From: Selenomonas sp. GACV-9
GTDB taxonomy: Bacteria; Bacillota; Negativicutes; Selenomonadales; Selenomonadaceae
DNA: 64,000 nucleotides
Assembly (NCBI GenBank): GCA_900116485.1
Contig: FPAX01000001.1
Coordinates: 124,001-188,000 of the forward strand
Direction of reading: 5' to 3'
Made by a program: the position numbers and the translations under genes. Of this stretch, positions 1 through 7,607 are shown piece after piece (position 1 is the stretch's first letter; each line of letters starts with the position of its first letter). The notes under the pieces were generated by a model that saw only the letters and a list, made by a program, of their open reading frames with translations, was not told the origin of the DNA and did not search any database.

Positions 1-11
1 AGATTGAGATA

Positions 12-821
12 ATGGCAAAACAGAGACTAGATGTGCTTTTGGTCGAGCGCGGCCTGGCAGGCAGCCGGGAGCGGGCTAAGCGTATGATTATGGCTGGCGA
101 AGTACTCGTCGACAACCAAAAAATCGATAAGGCAGGAGCAACGGTAAAACCGGAGGCGGAAATCCGCCTGCTGGGCAACGATATCCCGTATGTCAGCCGT
201 GGTGGCTTGAAACTGGAGAAAGCCATGAAGGAGTTTGGCGTTGAAATCGAGGGGCGCCGTTGTGCCGATATCGGTGCCTCGACGGGCGGCTTTACCGACT
301 GCATGCTGCAGAACGGTGCCGTGCGTGTTTTTGCCATTGATGTCGGCTATGGCCAGCTGGCTTGGAAACTGCGCACCGATGACCGCGTCGTCAACATGGA
401 GCGTACGAATATTCGCAATGTGACGCCGGCAGATATTGGGGAACTCTTGGACTTTGCCTCGATTGATGTGGCCTTCATCTCGTTGACCAAGGTCCTGCCG
501 GTAGCCTATACGCTGCTCAAGGACAATGGGGAACTCGTCGCACTCATCAAGCCACAGTTTGAGGCTGGACGTGAGTTCGTCGGTAAGAAAGGCGTGGTTC
601 GCGAACCTTCGGTTCATGAGGATGTCATCCGCAAAGTTACAGAGTTTTCCCGTGAACTTGGCTTTGTTCCGATGGCGTTGACGTATTCGCCGGTCAAAGG
701 ACCAGAGGGCAATATCGAGTATCTTGTCCGTTTGTCCAAGGATAAGTCAAAGTCGGATACGGTAACCGAGGAACGCCTCACTACAGTGGTAGCTGAGGCA
801 CATGGTGCGCTGGATAAATAA
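12..821 (+). CDS. tlyA: TlyA family rRNA (cytidine-2'-O)-methyltransferase
   Basis: This 269-residue protein has an N-terminal S4 RNA-binding domain (about residues 4-65) followed by an FtsJ-like Rossmann methyltransferase. The SAM-binding motif GASTGGFTD lies at about residues 88-96. Family members 2'-O-methylate ribosomal RNA; the older name is hemolysin A. The S4 plus FtsJ order and the length match the family closely. It ends 8 bases before nadK and heads the compact series tlyA-nadK-argR-recN, an arrangement common in Firmicutes. Only 11 bases precede the ATG in this window, so its promoter and any upstream operon partner cannot be seen. Confidence 0.93.
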   Translation: MAKQRLDVLLVERGLAGSRERAKRMIMAGEVLVDNQKIDKAGATVKPEAEIRLLGNDIPYVSRGGLKLEKAMKEFGVEIEGRRCADIGASTGGFTDCMLQNGAVRVFAIDVGYGQLAWKLRTDDRVVNMERTNIRNVTPADIGELLDFASIDVAFISLTKVLPVAYTLLKDNGELVALIKPQFEAGREFVGKKGVVREPSVHEDVIRKVTEFSRELGFVPMALTYSPVKGPEGNIEYLVRLSKDKSKSDTVTEERLTTVVAEAHGALDK

Positions 822-829
822 GGAGCAAA

Positions 830-1684
830 ATGATGCTGACCATAGCTGTCTTTCCCAATGTGAATAAGCCGCAGGCCCCCGAAGTGCTCAAACGGATCTT
901 TGCGTTCTATCGGGATAAGGATGTGCGCCTTATGCTGCCAATCGATGAATCGCGTTTTTTTGATATGGAAGAATATGGTGTACCGGATATCGAGACGGTA
1001 GCAGCTGATATAGCCTTGAGTTTGGGCGGCGATGGAACGCTGCTCGGTGTTTGCCGGCGCTATGGTGCCATGGCGGTACCAGTCTGTGGTGTCAATATCG
1101 GCACATTGGGATTTATGGCCGACATCGAGCTTTCTGAACTTGAGACCAAGCTGCAGAAGATCCTCGATGGCGATTACCGCGTAGAGCATCGCCTGCTGCT
1201 GGCCGGCTTTGTCTGCTCCCAGGGCAAGCAGCGCTTTTTGGGTCATGCCATCAACGATGTGGTGGTCACGAAAGGCGGCGTCGCGCGAATGCTGCATCTT
1301 GGGCTTAGCATCAATGATTCACATCTGATTGACTACAAGGCCGACGGTGTCATCGTGTCGTCGCCTACTGGCTCGACAGCCTATTCGCTGTCAGCTGGAG
1401 GGCCAATCATGAATCCGACGATTCAGGCACTTTTAGTGACGCCAATCTGTGCCCATACGTTCAATATGCGTCCACTGGTGGTGGGCGAAGAAGATGTGGT
1501 GCACATCGAGATCGCAGCAATCCATCAGGATATCATCGTCACCTTTGATGGGCAGGAGAGTTTCCGCCTGCTGCCCGGTGATGAGGTCATGGTCATGAAA
1601 TCAAATGTGCAGGCGGGTATCGTCAAGTTCGATGATAAGGACTATTATCAGATCTTGCGCACGAAACTCTGGAAAGACGTTTAA
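830..1684 (+). CDS. nadK: NAD kinase
   Basis: This enzyme phosphorylates NAD to NADP with ATP or polyphosphate in the cytoplasm. The 284-residue product has the diagnostic GGDGT motif at about residues 66-70, an IND motif (NE/D region) at about 141-143, and the family segment SPTGSTAYSLSAGGP at about 178-192. Two consecutive ATG codons follow AAGGAG; either could be the start. It lies between tlyA (8-base gap) and argR (27-base gap), so it is probably cotranscribed with both. Confidence 0.95.
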   Translation: MMLTIAVFPNVNKPQAPEVLKRIFAFYRDKDVRLMLPIDESRFFDMEEYGVPDIETVAADIALSLGGDGTLLGVCRRYGAMAVPVCGVNIGTLGFMADIELSELETKLQKILDGDYRVEHRLLLAGFVCSQGKQRFLGHAINDVVVTKGGVARMLHLGLSINDSHLIDYKADGVIVSSPTGSTAYSLSAGGPIMNPTIQALLVTPICAHTFNMRPLVVGEEDVVHIEIAAIHQDIIVTFDGQESFRLLPGDEVMVMKSNVQAGIVKFDDKDYYQILRTKLWKDV

Positions 1685-1711
1685 TGATAGAGAATTGAGA
1701 GGTGTTGGCGG

Positions 1712-2164
1712 ATGAAAAGTATACGACATGCTGTAATAAAAGATATTATCGAAGAACAAGTCATTGAAACACAAGAGGAATTAGCAGCTGCTTTGCGTGA
1801 ACGCCGTATTCAGGTTACGCAGGCCACCGTTTCCCGTGATATCAAAGAACTGATGCTTATCAAGGTTCCTTCTGGGGATGGCCGTTATCGCTATGCCTCG
1901 CCAATGCAGAACACTATCTTGTTTACGGAAGACCGCATGCGCCGGTTGTTTGCGGATACGGTGACGGACTGTGATTACAGTGAGAACCTCATTGTGGTCA
2001 AGACCCTGCCTGGTGGCGCCAGCACGGTTGCCTCGGCACTGGATCATGCCAACTGGACCGAAGTCATCGGTACGCTGGCTGGTGATGATACGATTCTCGT
2101 CATCATCAAGCCCAAGGAGGCAACGGAGAAAATCCTGCAGCGCCTGCAGGAATACCTGAAGTAA
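1712..2164 (+). CDS. argR: Arginine repressor ArgR
   Basis: The 150-residue length is that of the ArgR/AhrC family. The N-terminal winged helix-turn-helix (about residues 1-65) contains the typical QATVSRDIKEL recognition helix. The C-terminal hexamerisation and arginine-binding domain includes GTLAGDDTILVI near the end. It is expected to repress arginine biosynthesis when arginine is bound. A GAGAGGTG-type ribosome-binding site precedes the ATG. Placement between nadK and recN is the conserved Firmicute arrangement; no arg structural genes are in this window. Confidence 0.95.
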   Translation: MKSIRHAVIKDIIEEQVIETQEELAAALRERRIQVTQATVSRDIKELMLIKVPSGDGRYRYASPMQNTILFTEDRMRRLFADTVTDCDYSENLIVVKTLPGGASTVASALDHANWTEVIGTLAGDDTILVIIKPKEATEKILQRLQEYLK

Positions 2165-2192
2165 TTCGTCGGAAACAAAGGAGATCTATTCC

Positions 2193-3902
2193 ATGCTGAA
2201 ATCATTGACCGTCTGGAATTTTGCTTTGCTCGAGCATGTCCAAGTGGAATTTGGGCCAGGGCTCAATATCCTGACTGGTGAGACTGGTGCGGGCAAATCC
2301 ATCCTGATTGATTCGCTCGGAGCCATCCTGGGCCATCGCATCTCAGCAAATTCCATTCGTACGGGCTGTGAATGGTTGCGCGTCGAGGCGGTGTTCACCC
2401 TCGACGATGAGTCTCTTGGTCTGCATGAGCTATTGGCGCAGCAGGCCATCGATGATTCGGAAGGCATGCTGATCATCACGCGGCAGGTAACGCGGGGCGG
2501 ACGCAGCATGGTGCTTGTCAATGGCTGTCATGTGACGCTGGCGGTGCTCAAGGAAATCGGTGCGTATCTCGTCGACATTCACGGGCAGAACGAGAACCTG
2601 GCCCTGCTCAAGGAGGAGAGCCAATTCGCCCTGCTCGACCATTATGATGCCGACCTTTCCGAGGCACTTTCGGCTTATAGCCATTCGTATGCCGAATGGC
2701 GCAAATGTTGTCATGAGTATGCGGAAAAGGAACAGGCTGCCCGTGAATACGCACAGCGTCTTGATATGTTGCGCTGGCAGGACAACGAGATCACAGCGGC
2801 TCAGCTCAAGGACAATGAGGATGAAGAACTGGAATCAGAAATCCGCAAGCTGTCCCATGCCGAAAAGATTGCAGGTTATGTCGAAGATTCGTATAACCTG
2901 CTGGCAAATGGTTCGCAAGAGGGCATCAGTGTCTTAGTAGCACTTTCGCGGGTCAAGAAGGACTTGCAGGATATGAGCCGCTATGATGAATCGCTGGCCA
3001 ATGCACAGAAGATGGTGGAAGAGGCTGTCATATCGCTGCAGGAAGCGTCCTATGAGCTGCGCGATTACGGCGAGAACCTTGAGTTCAGTCCGGAAAGGCT
3101 CGATAAGCTGCAGAGCCGTATGGATGTGATTTACCGGCTGCGCAAGAAGTATGGAGCGACGATAGCCGATGTGCTTGCCCATCAGGCCAAGGTCCAACAA
3201 GAGCTCAGTGACATCGAGAATTATGATGAGGACATGGCTGACCTCAAGTCCAGGATTGCCATGCTCGAGGAAAAACTCGGGCAGAAGGCGCAGACGCTTA
3301 CGCAGTTGCGCTGTCGAGCAGCCGGTGAGCTTTCCGCAGCTATCGGTGGGCAGCTGACGGCACTGGGGATGCCGAAGGCTGTTTTCCGCATCGATGTGGC
3401 GGCAGCTGGCACTTTTCAGGCGAACGGTGCCGACAATGTGGCGATGTATTTCTCGGCCAATCCGGGAGAGGCAGAGCAGCCACTGCAGAAGGTTGCCTCG
3501 GGCGGTGAGCTTTCGCGCATTGCACTGGCCATCAAGGCTGTGGCCGCATCCCGTGATTCCTCAGTACCGAGTATGGTATTCGATGAGATCGACACCGGTA
3601 TCGGCGGGCGCACGGCGCAGATGGTGGCTGAGCGGATTGCCCTCGTCGCTCGGTTCAAGCAGGTGCTGTGCATCACGCATCTGCCACAGATTGCCTGCAT
3701 GGCCGATGTGCATCTCTACATTTCCAAGGCGACAGCCGGTGAGTCGACGGTAACACAGGTGCGGCAGCTGTCGGAGCGTGAGCGCATCAGTGAGATTGCC
3801 CGCATGGCCTCGGGGGCCGATATGACGACGGCATCCCTCGACAATGCCAAGGAAATGGTCAGCCATGCAAAGATGCGCAAAGAAAGTTTAGAAAAAAATT
3901 AA
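2193..3902 (+). CDS. recN: DNA repair protein RecN
   Basis: RecN is an SMC-like ATPase acting early in double-strand break repair. The 569-residue protein shows Walker A GETGAGKS at about residues 29-36, a central coiled coil (about 150-380), an ABC signature in SGGELSRIALAIK near 436, and Walker B in VFDEIDTGIGG near 460. Its length fits the family. An AAGGAG site precedes the ATG. It is the last gene of the tlyA-nadK-argR-recN run; a 7-bp inverted repeat follows the stop, without a clear T-tract. Confidence 0.95.
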   Translation: MLKSLTVWNFALLEHVQVEFGPGLNILTGETGAGKSILIDSLGAILGHRISANSIRTGCEWLRVEAVFTLDDESLGLHELLAQQAIDDSEGMLIITRQVTRGGRSMVLVNGCHVTLAVLKEIGAYLVDIHGQNENLALLKEESQFALLDHYDADLSEALSAYSHSYAEWRKCCHEYAEKEQAAREYAQRLDMLRWQDNEITAAQLKDNEDEELESEIRKLSHAEKIAGYVEDSYNLLANGSQEGISVLVALSRVKKDLQDMSRYDESLANAQKMVEEAVISLQEASYELRDYGENLEFSPERLDKLQSRMDVIYRLRKKYGATIADVLAHQAKVQQELSDIENYDEDMADLKSRIAMLEEKLGQKAQTLTQLRCRAAGELSAAIGGQLTALGMPKAVFRIDVAAAGTFQANGADNVAMYFSANPGEAEQPLQKVASGGELSRIALAIKAVAASRDSSVPSMVFDEIDTGIGGRTAQMVAERIALVARFKQVLCITHLPQIACMADVHLYISKATAGESTVTQVRQLSERERISEIARMASGADMTTASLDNAKEMVSHAKMRKESLEKN

Positions 3903-3953
3903 TTTCTTGCAGGATTTTTACAAGAAAAAGAGAATATTAGTAATCGGATTCCG

Positions 3954-3962
3954 TGATACTAT
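3954..3962 (+). promoter_or_regulatory. Possible extended -10 promoter for the 121-residue gene
   Basis: The sequence TGATACTAT gives TG-N-TACTAT, an extended -10 element, about 30 bases before the start of the downstream small gene. No convincing -35 is seen. It may allow expression independent of recN. Confidence 0.35.
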
Positions 3963-3993
3963 GTTTTATTTTTGTTGGAAGGAGGGGAAAATC

Positions 3994-4359
3994 ATGGAAA
4001 AACAGTATGGCAATATTACTGTACTCGAGTCGACGGGCCGCAAGGACCAGTTCGGCAGCGAGTATTACTGGTGCCGTTGTGCTTGTGGCAATTTCACGAT
4101 TTTTTCCCAGGAAGAGCTAGAAAGTGGTTTTATCAAGGACTGTGGCTGCGGAGGTGTGCAGGCACAGGAAAAAGAGAAGCAGGCGGTGAATGCGTCGGCA
4201 GCCGATGCAGCAGCTGCTGAGAAAAAAGAAGCAGCACCCCGCCGGAAAAAAGTCTTTGTCGAGTCGTTTGCCTCGCGTTGGTGCGGACTCGATGGCGTTG
4301 CTACGAACCCGAAACATATTCGCCCTTGGCCAGAGGTGAAACGCCGCCGGCGCTCATAA
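3994..4359 (+). CDS. Small cysteine-rich, basic protein of unknown function
   Basis: I do not recognise this 121-residue protein. The N-terminal half carries cysteines at residues 27, 29, 31, 50 and 52 (CRCACG then CGCGG), suggesting a small zinc-binding ribbon. An alanine/lysine/glutamate-rich linker (about 55-85) follows, then a basic tail ending in RRRRS. In-frame codons extend further upstream, but the ATG at 3994 has a strong AAGGAGGGG ribosome-binding site, so I use that start. Zinc ribbon plus basic tail suggests nucleic-acid binding; this is inference only. A strong terminator follows directly. Confidence 0.7.
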   Translation: MEKQYGNITVLESTGRKDQFGSEYYWCRCACGNFTIFSQEELESGFIKDCGCGGVQAQEKEKQAVNASAADAAAAEKKEAAPRRKKVFVESFASRWCGLDGVATNPKHIRPWPEVKRRRRS

Positions 4360-4381
4360 GACAACACAGTGGATTATGGAT

Positions 4382-4416
4382 AAAACACTTCATTGCAGTT
4401 GCAATGGAGTGTTTTT
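4382..4416 (+). terminator. Rho-independent terminator
   Basis: A 14-bp stem (4384-4397 with 4400-4413, one G-T pair) with a 2-base spacer in the centre is followed by TTTTT. It ends the recN/small-gene transcript. Confidence 0.85.
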
Positions 4417-4427
4417 ATTTGTATACT
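4399..4427 (+). promoter_or_regulatory. Promoter overlapping the preceding terminator
   Basis: TTGCAA (4399-4404) and TATACT (4422-4427) are separated by exactly 17 bases. The -35 lies inside the second arm of the terminator stem. It would drive the membrane-protein gene starting at 4465. Confidence 0.6.
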
Positions 4428-4464
4428 TAAGAACGGTAATGATTTTTATATGAGGGGTTTTTTG

Positions 4465-4941
4465 ATGCTTGGTATTCAATGCTATGCGATTTTTTGGTTG
4501 CTCATCAGCGGCTATGCGTTCCAGACACTGATGGCGCATACAGGGCCGGCCAATGAGGAAGAGCGCCAGATTTGGAAAGATGAGATGGAATCGATGGGCA
4601 AGTTCATGTCACCAAAGAGCATCGGCAAGACATTCTTGTTCATGTCGGTCACGCTGCTGCTCGTTGATGTCATGGGCTTTGTGCTGACATATCAATATGC
4701 TGAGCTGCGTCCATGGCAGCTCGTGGTCTTTTATTTTGTGGCAGCAGCGCTGCTTATCGATTCTCTGGTGGATTTCGTGCGCATGCGCAAGATCATGCAG
4801 GCCAAAGAACCAGATGAACTGGCAGCCTGCATGTCACGTTATGTCGAAGATGGCTCCCAGTGGAACAATATCGCTATCATTGCCGTAGGCGGCAAATGTC
4901 TGCTGGCTGTGGTGCTTGTCCTTTGGACGGTATTCCGCTGA
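4465..4941 (+). CDS. Hypothetical membrane protein, four predicted TM segments
   Basis: This is a 158-residue hydrophobic protein I cannot assign to a named family. Predicted membrane segments lie at about residues 3-23, 54-76, 82-104 and 136-157, with a charged loop (about 25-52) and a second hydrophilic loop (about 105-133). The ATG at 4465 is preferred because GAGGGG lies 6 bases upstream; an in-frame ATG at 4450 would place that site inside the gene. It is a single gene with its own promoter, between a terminator and the Nudix gene promoter. Confidence 0.65.
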   Translation: MLGIQCYAIFWLLISGYAFQTLMAHTGPANEEERQIWKDEMESMGKFMSPKSIGKTFLFMSVTLLLVDVMGFVLTYQYAELRPWQLVVFYFVAAALLIDSLVDFVRMRKIMQAKEPDELAACMSRYVEDGSQWNNIAIIAVGGKCLLAVVLVLWTVFR

Positions 4942-4952
4942 GACCTGCGGCC

Positions 4953-4981
4953 TTGAAATAAAAACGAACAGATAGTAAAAT
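4953..4981 (+). promoter_or_regulatory. Promoter for the Nudix hydrolase
   Basis: TTGAAA (4953-4958) and TAAAAT (4976-4981) are 17 bases apart, about 33 bases before the Nudix start codon. Confidence 0.6.
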
Positions 4982-5013
4982 AGATAGATATGAAGATTCG
5001 AGGAGGAGTAACG

Positions 5014-5565
5014 ATGGACGAAGAGTTAGTAGAAAAGAAACTGCACAGTGAGGCAATCTTTGACGGCACATTATTGCATGTCAGACGCGATACCGTGCAG
5101 CTGCCGAATGGCAATCAGGCTACGCGCGAGTTCATCGAGCATCCCGGCGCATCGTCGGTCATTCCGGTATTCCCCAATGGCGATATCATCCTGGTCAAGC
5201 AGTATCGTTATCCGATTGGCCGCATCACTCTCGAGGTACCGGCAGGCAAGCTCGATGCACCTGACGAAGATCCCCTCTATTGTGCGAAACGCGAATTGTC
5301 TGAGGAGACAGGCTACGAGGCCGCGCATTTTGAGAAGCTCACGACGATTGCGACGACGGTAGGTTTCTCCAATGAATACATCCATATGTATATGGCTGAG
5401 GGGCTGACGCCGGGTGCGCAGCATCCCGATGAAGATGAGTTCATCAATGTGGTCCGGCTGCCGCTTGACGAGGCTGTAACGATGGTACTTGACGGCCGCA
5501 TCTATGATGCGAAGTCAGCCGCATCTATCCTGATGCTTGAGCGCCGTTTGCGGGAGAGAAAATAG
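5014..5565 (+). CDS. Nudix hydrolase, probable ADP-ribose pyrophosphatase
   Basis: The 183-residue protein matches ADP-ribose pyrophosphatases in length. It has the family-typical ILVKQYRYPIGR and LEVPAGKLD segments followed by the Nudix helix CAKRELSEETGYEA. The Nudix box appears to carry one extra residue between its first glycine and acidic position. ADPRases hydrolyse ADP-ribose to AMP and ribose-5-phosphate and typically act as housecleaning enzymes. The ATG at 5014 is chosen for its AGGAGGAG ribosome-binding site. The M50 protease gene follows after 25 bases, suggesting cotranscription. Confidence 0.85.
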   Translation: MDEELVEKKLHSEAIFDGTLLHVRRDTVQLPNGNQATREFIEHPGASSVIPVFPNGDIILVKQYRYPIGRITLEVPAGKLDAPDEDPLYCAKRELSEETGYEAAHFEKLTTIATTVGFSNEYIHMYMAEGLTPGAQHPDEDEFINVVRLPLDEAVTMVLDGRIYDAKSAASILMLERRLRERK

Positions 5566-5590
5566 GCATCCTTGAATAGGGAGGTAAACA

Positions 5591-6217
5591 ATGTTCGATT
5601 TTAACCTGATGCAGATCGTAGCTGGTCTGCCGGGACTTATTATAGCGATGGTCATCCATGAGTACGCACATGCGCAGGTAGCTGTCTGGCTCGGCGATTT
5701 CACGCCGCGCATGATGGGACGGCTGACGCTCAATCCGAAAGCCCATATCGATCCGCTCGGTATGCTGGCACTGTTCTTGGTGCATTTTGGCTGGGCAAAG
5801 CCCGTCATGATCAATCCGAACAACTTCAAGCAGCCGCGCCGTGATGATATCCTTGTCTCGCTGGCTGGCCCGGGAGCAAATCTCTTGATGGCTTTTCTGG
5901 CGCTGGTGGCCTTGGTGCTTCTGAGCCGTGTCGGCGTCCATATAACCGAGGGCATCTACTGGGTATTCATGCTGATTGTCGAGTACAATATCGGCTTTGC
6001 GATTTTCAATTTGCTGCCGCTGCCGCCGCTTGACGGCTCGCATGTGCTCAAGCAGCTTCTGCCGCGCGATCTTGCCTATCAGTTCGCCAGCCTTGAGCGC
6101 TACAGCTTCCTGATTTTGATTTTGCTCCTGATGACGCCGGTCCTCAGCATGATCCTGATTCCGATGCGCGGGGCGGTTCTCGAAGTTTTCCGTACGTTGC
6201 TGGGCATCCTTTTCTAA
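5591..6217 (+). CDS. Site-2 protease family (M50) membrane metalloprotease
   Basis: This 208-residue polytopic membrane protein contains the zinc-binding HEYAH motif at residues 23-27 in the first hydrophobic segment, and the second conserved element NLLPLPPLDGSHVL near residue 145, whose aspartate is the third zinc ligand. The segment GWAKPV is also typical of this rhomboid-size M50 group. Members cleave transmembrane substrates, but the substrate of this compact subfamily is generally unknown. The gene sits 15 bases upstream of scpA, a frequent Firmicute neighbourhood. Confidence 0.88.
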   Translation: MFDFNLMQIVAGLPGLIIAMVIHEYAHAQVAVWLGDFTPRMMGRLTLNPKAHIDPLGMLALFLVHFGWAKPVMINPNNFKQPRRDDILVSLAGPGANLLMAFLALVALVLLSRVGVHITEGIYWVFMLIVEYNIGFAIFNLLPLPPLDGSHVLKQLLPRDLAYQFASLERYSFLILILLLMTPVLSMILIPMRGAVLEVFRTLLGILF

Positions 6218-6232
6218 GGGCAGCGGCTGGCT

Positions 6233-6958
6233 ATGGAAGATTACAAGATAAAGATCGATGCGTTTGAAGGTCCGATGGACCTTCTTATGCATCTTATCGA
6301 AAAAAATAAGATTGATATCTATGACATCCCGATTGCGGAGCTTACGCGTCAATACCTGGCGTATCTGGACCGCTTTCGGGAATTTAACATGGAAATCGCC
6401 AGCTCGTTTCTCGTCATGGCGGCGACGCTCTTGCAGATCAAGTCGCGGATGATGCTGCCGAAACCGGAGAAGCCGGCGGATGAAGCCGAAGAAGATCCGC
6501 GCTTTGAGCTCGTGCAGCGCATCCTTGAATATCGCAAGTTCAAGCAGGTCAGCACGGTGCTTGGCGATATGGCTGGCATCCAGGAACGCTTTGTCAGCCG
6601 TGAGCCGATGGATCTGCCGGTGCATCATCTGCCACCGGGCAATCTGTCACTCAAGATGCTCGTCGAGGCATTCCATACGGTGCTGTCGGTCAAGGAGGAG
6701 CTTTCCATCCCGAAGGCACTCGTCACGCCCGAGGCATTCAGCATCAAGGACAAAATGGCCGATATCTTGTCCTTGCTCGAGCGCAGCCGCGGCCGGCTGC
6801 TGTTCTCAGAAGCCTTTGTGACTGGCACGCGCAGCGAGCTTATCGTGACCTTTCTGGCCCTTTTGGAGCTCATGAAGCTGAAGACCGTGACAGTCAAGCA
6901 GCAGCGGGCCTTTGCAGAAATCTATATTTGTATCCGGGAGGAAGGACAACATGCCTGA
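6233..6958 (+). CDS. scpA: Segregation and condensation protein A
   Basis: ScpA is the kleisin subunit of the SMC-ScpAB condensin complex and bridges the SMC heads for chromosome organisation. The 241-residue protein starts with the conserved FEGPMDLLMHLI segment (about residues 10-21), has the KNKIDIYDIPIA motif near 26, and a C-terminal winged helix with FLALLELMKLK. It overlaps scpB by 8 bases, consistent with translational coupling of the two partners. Confidence 0.94.
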   Translation: MEDYKIKIDAFEGPMDLLMHLIEKNKIDIYDIPIAELTRQYLAYLDRFREFNMEIASSFLVMAATLLQIKSRMMLPKPEKPADEAEEDPRFELVQRILEYRKFKQVSTVLGDMAGIQERFVSREPMDLPVHHLPPGNLSLKMLVEAFHTVLSVKEELSIPKALVTPEAFSIKDKMADILSLLERSRGRLLFSEAFVTGTRSELIVTFLALLELMKLKTVTVKQQRAFAEIYICIREEGQHA

Positions 6959-7607
6959 AATGGCAGAACGGTTTGAAATATCGCAGCTTGGCCTGCTCGA
7001 GGCTGTGCTCTTTGCTGCGGGGAATCCGATAACAGCGGCGGAGCTGGCGCGTATCCTGCAGCTTGATGTGCTTGGTACGCAGAATCTCTTGGCCGAGCTC
7101 AAGAAAGAACTGGATCAGCGTCATAGCGGCCTTACGGTCCGTCAGGTGGCTGGCGGCTATCAGCTGGCCACGCGGCCGGAAGCTTTTGCTATCGTGGAGC
7201 GCCTGAGTCAAGTGGTGGATCGCAAGATCTCGGCACCGACAATGGAGACGCTCTCGATTGTGGCGTTCAAGCAGCCAATTACCAAGGCGGAAATCGAACA
7301 GATTCGCGGGGTGCGTGTAGAAAGGGCGCTGCAAAAGTTGCTAGAGCTAGAGCTTATCGCAGAAGTGGGGCGCAAGAATGTGCTCGGGCGGCCAATCCTT
7401 TATGGCACGACGGAGACGTTTTTACGCTGCTTCGGCATCAATACGCTTGACGATTTGCCAGCCCTGCCGACAACAGAAGAAGCAGCGGCAGGGCTCGATG
7501 CTGAGCAGATGGAGTTATTCCAGGAGGTGCAGCAGCTGCAGGCTGAACAGGCAGCGGGCACAGAAGAAGCGCCGGCGGCACATGAGGATATGCCATCGGC
7601 CAAATGA
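6951..7607 (+). CDS. scpB: Segregation and condensation protein B
   Basis: The partner of ScpA: two winged-helix domains that dimerise and bind the kleisin. The 218-residue protein contains LEAVLFAAGNPI near the N-terminus, the conserved ETLSIVAFKQPITKAEIEQI segment (near residue 100), and GRPILYGTTETFL, followed by a glutamate/glutamine-rich tail. The ATG at 6951 has GGGAGGAAGGA upstream and lies inside the last codons of scpA. The stop overlaps the next start (ATGA), which links it to the U32 gene. Confidence 0.93.
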   Translation: MPEMAERFEISQLGLLEAVLFAAGNPITAAELARILQLDVLGTQNLLAELKKELDQRHSGLTVRQVAGGYQLATRPEAFAIVERLSQVVDRKISAPTMETLSIVAFKQPITKAEIEQIRGVRVERALQKLLELELIAEVGRKNVLGRPILYGTTETFLRCFGINTLDDLPALPTTEEAAAGLDAEQMELFQEVQQLQAEQAAGTEEAPAAHEDMPSAK

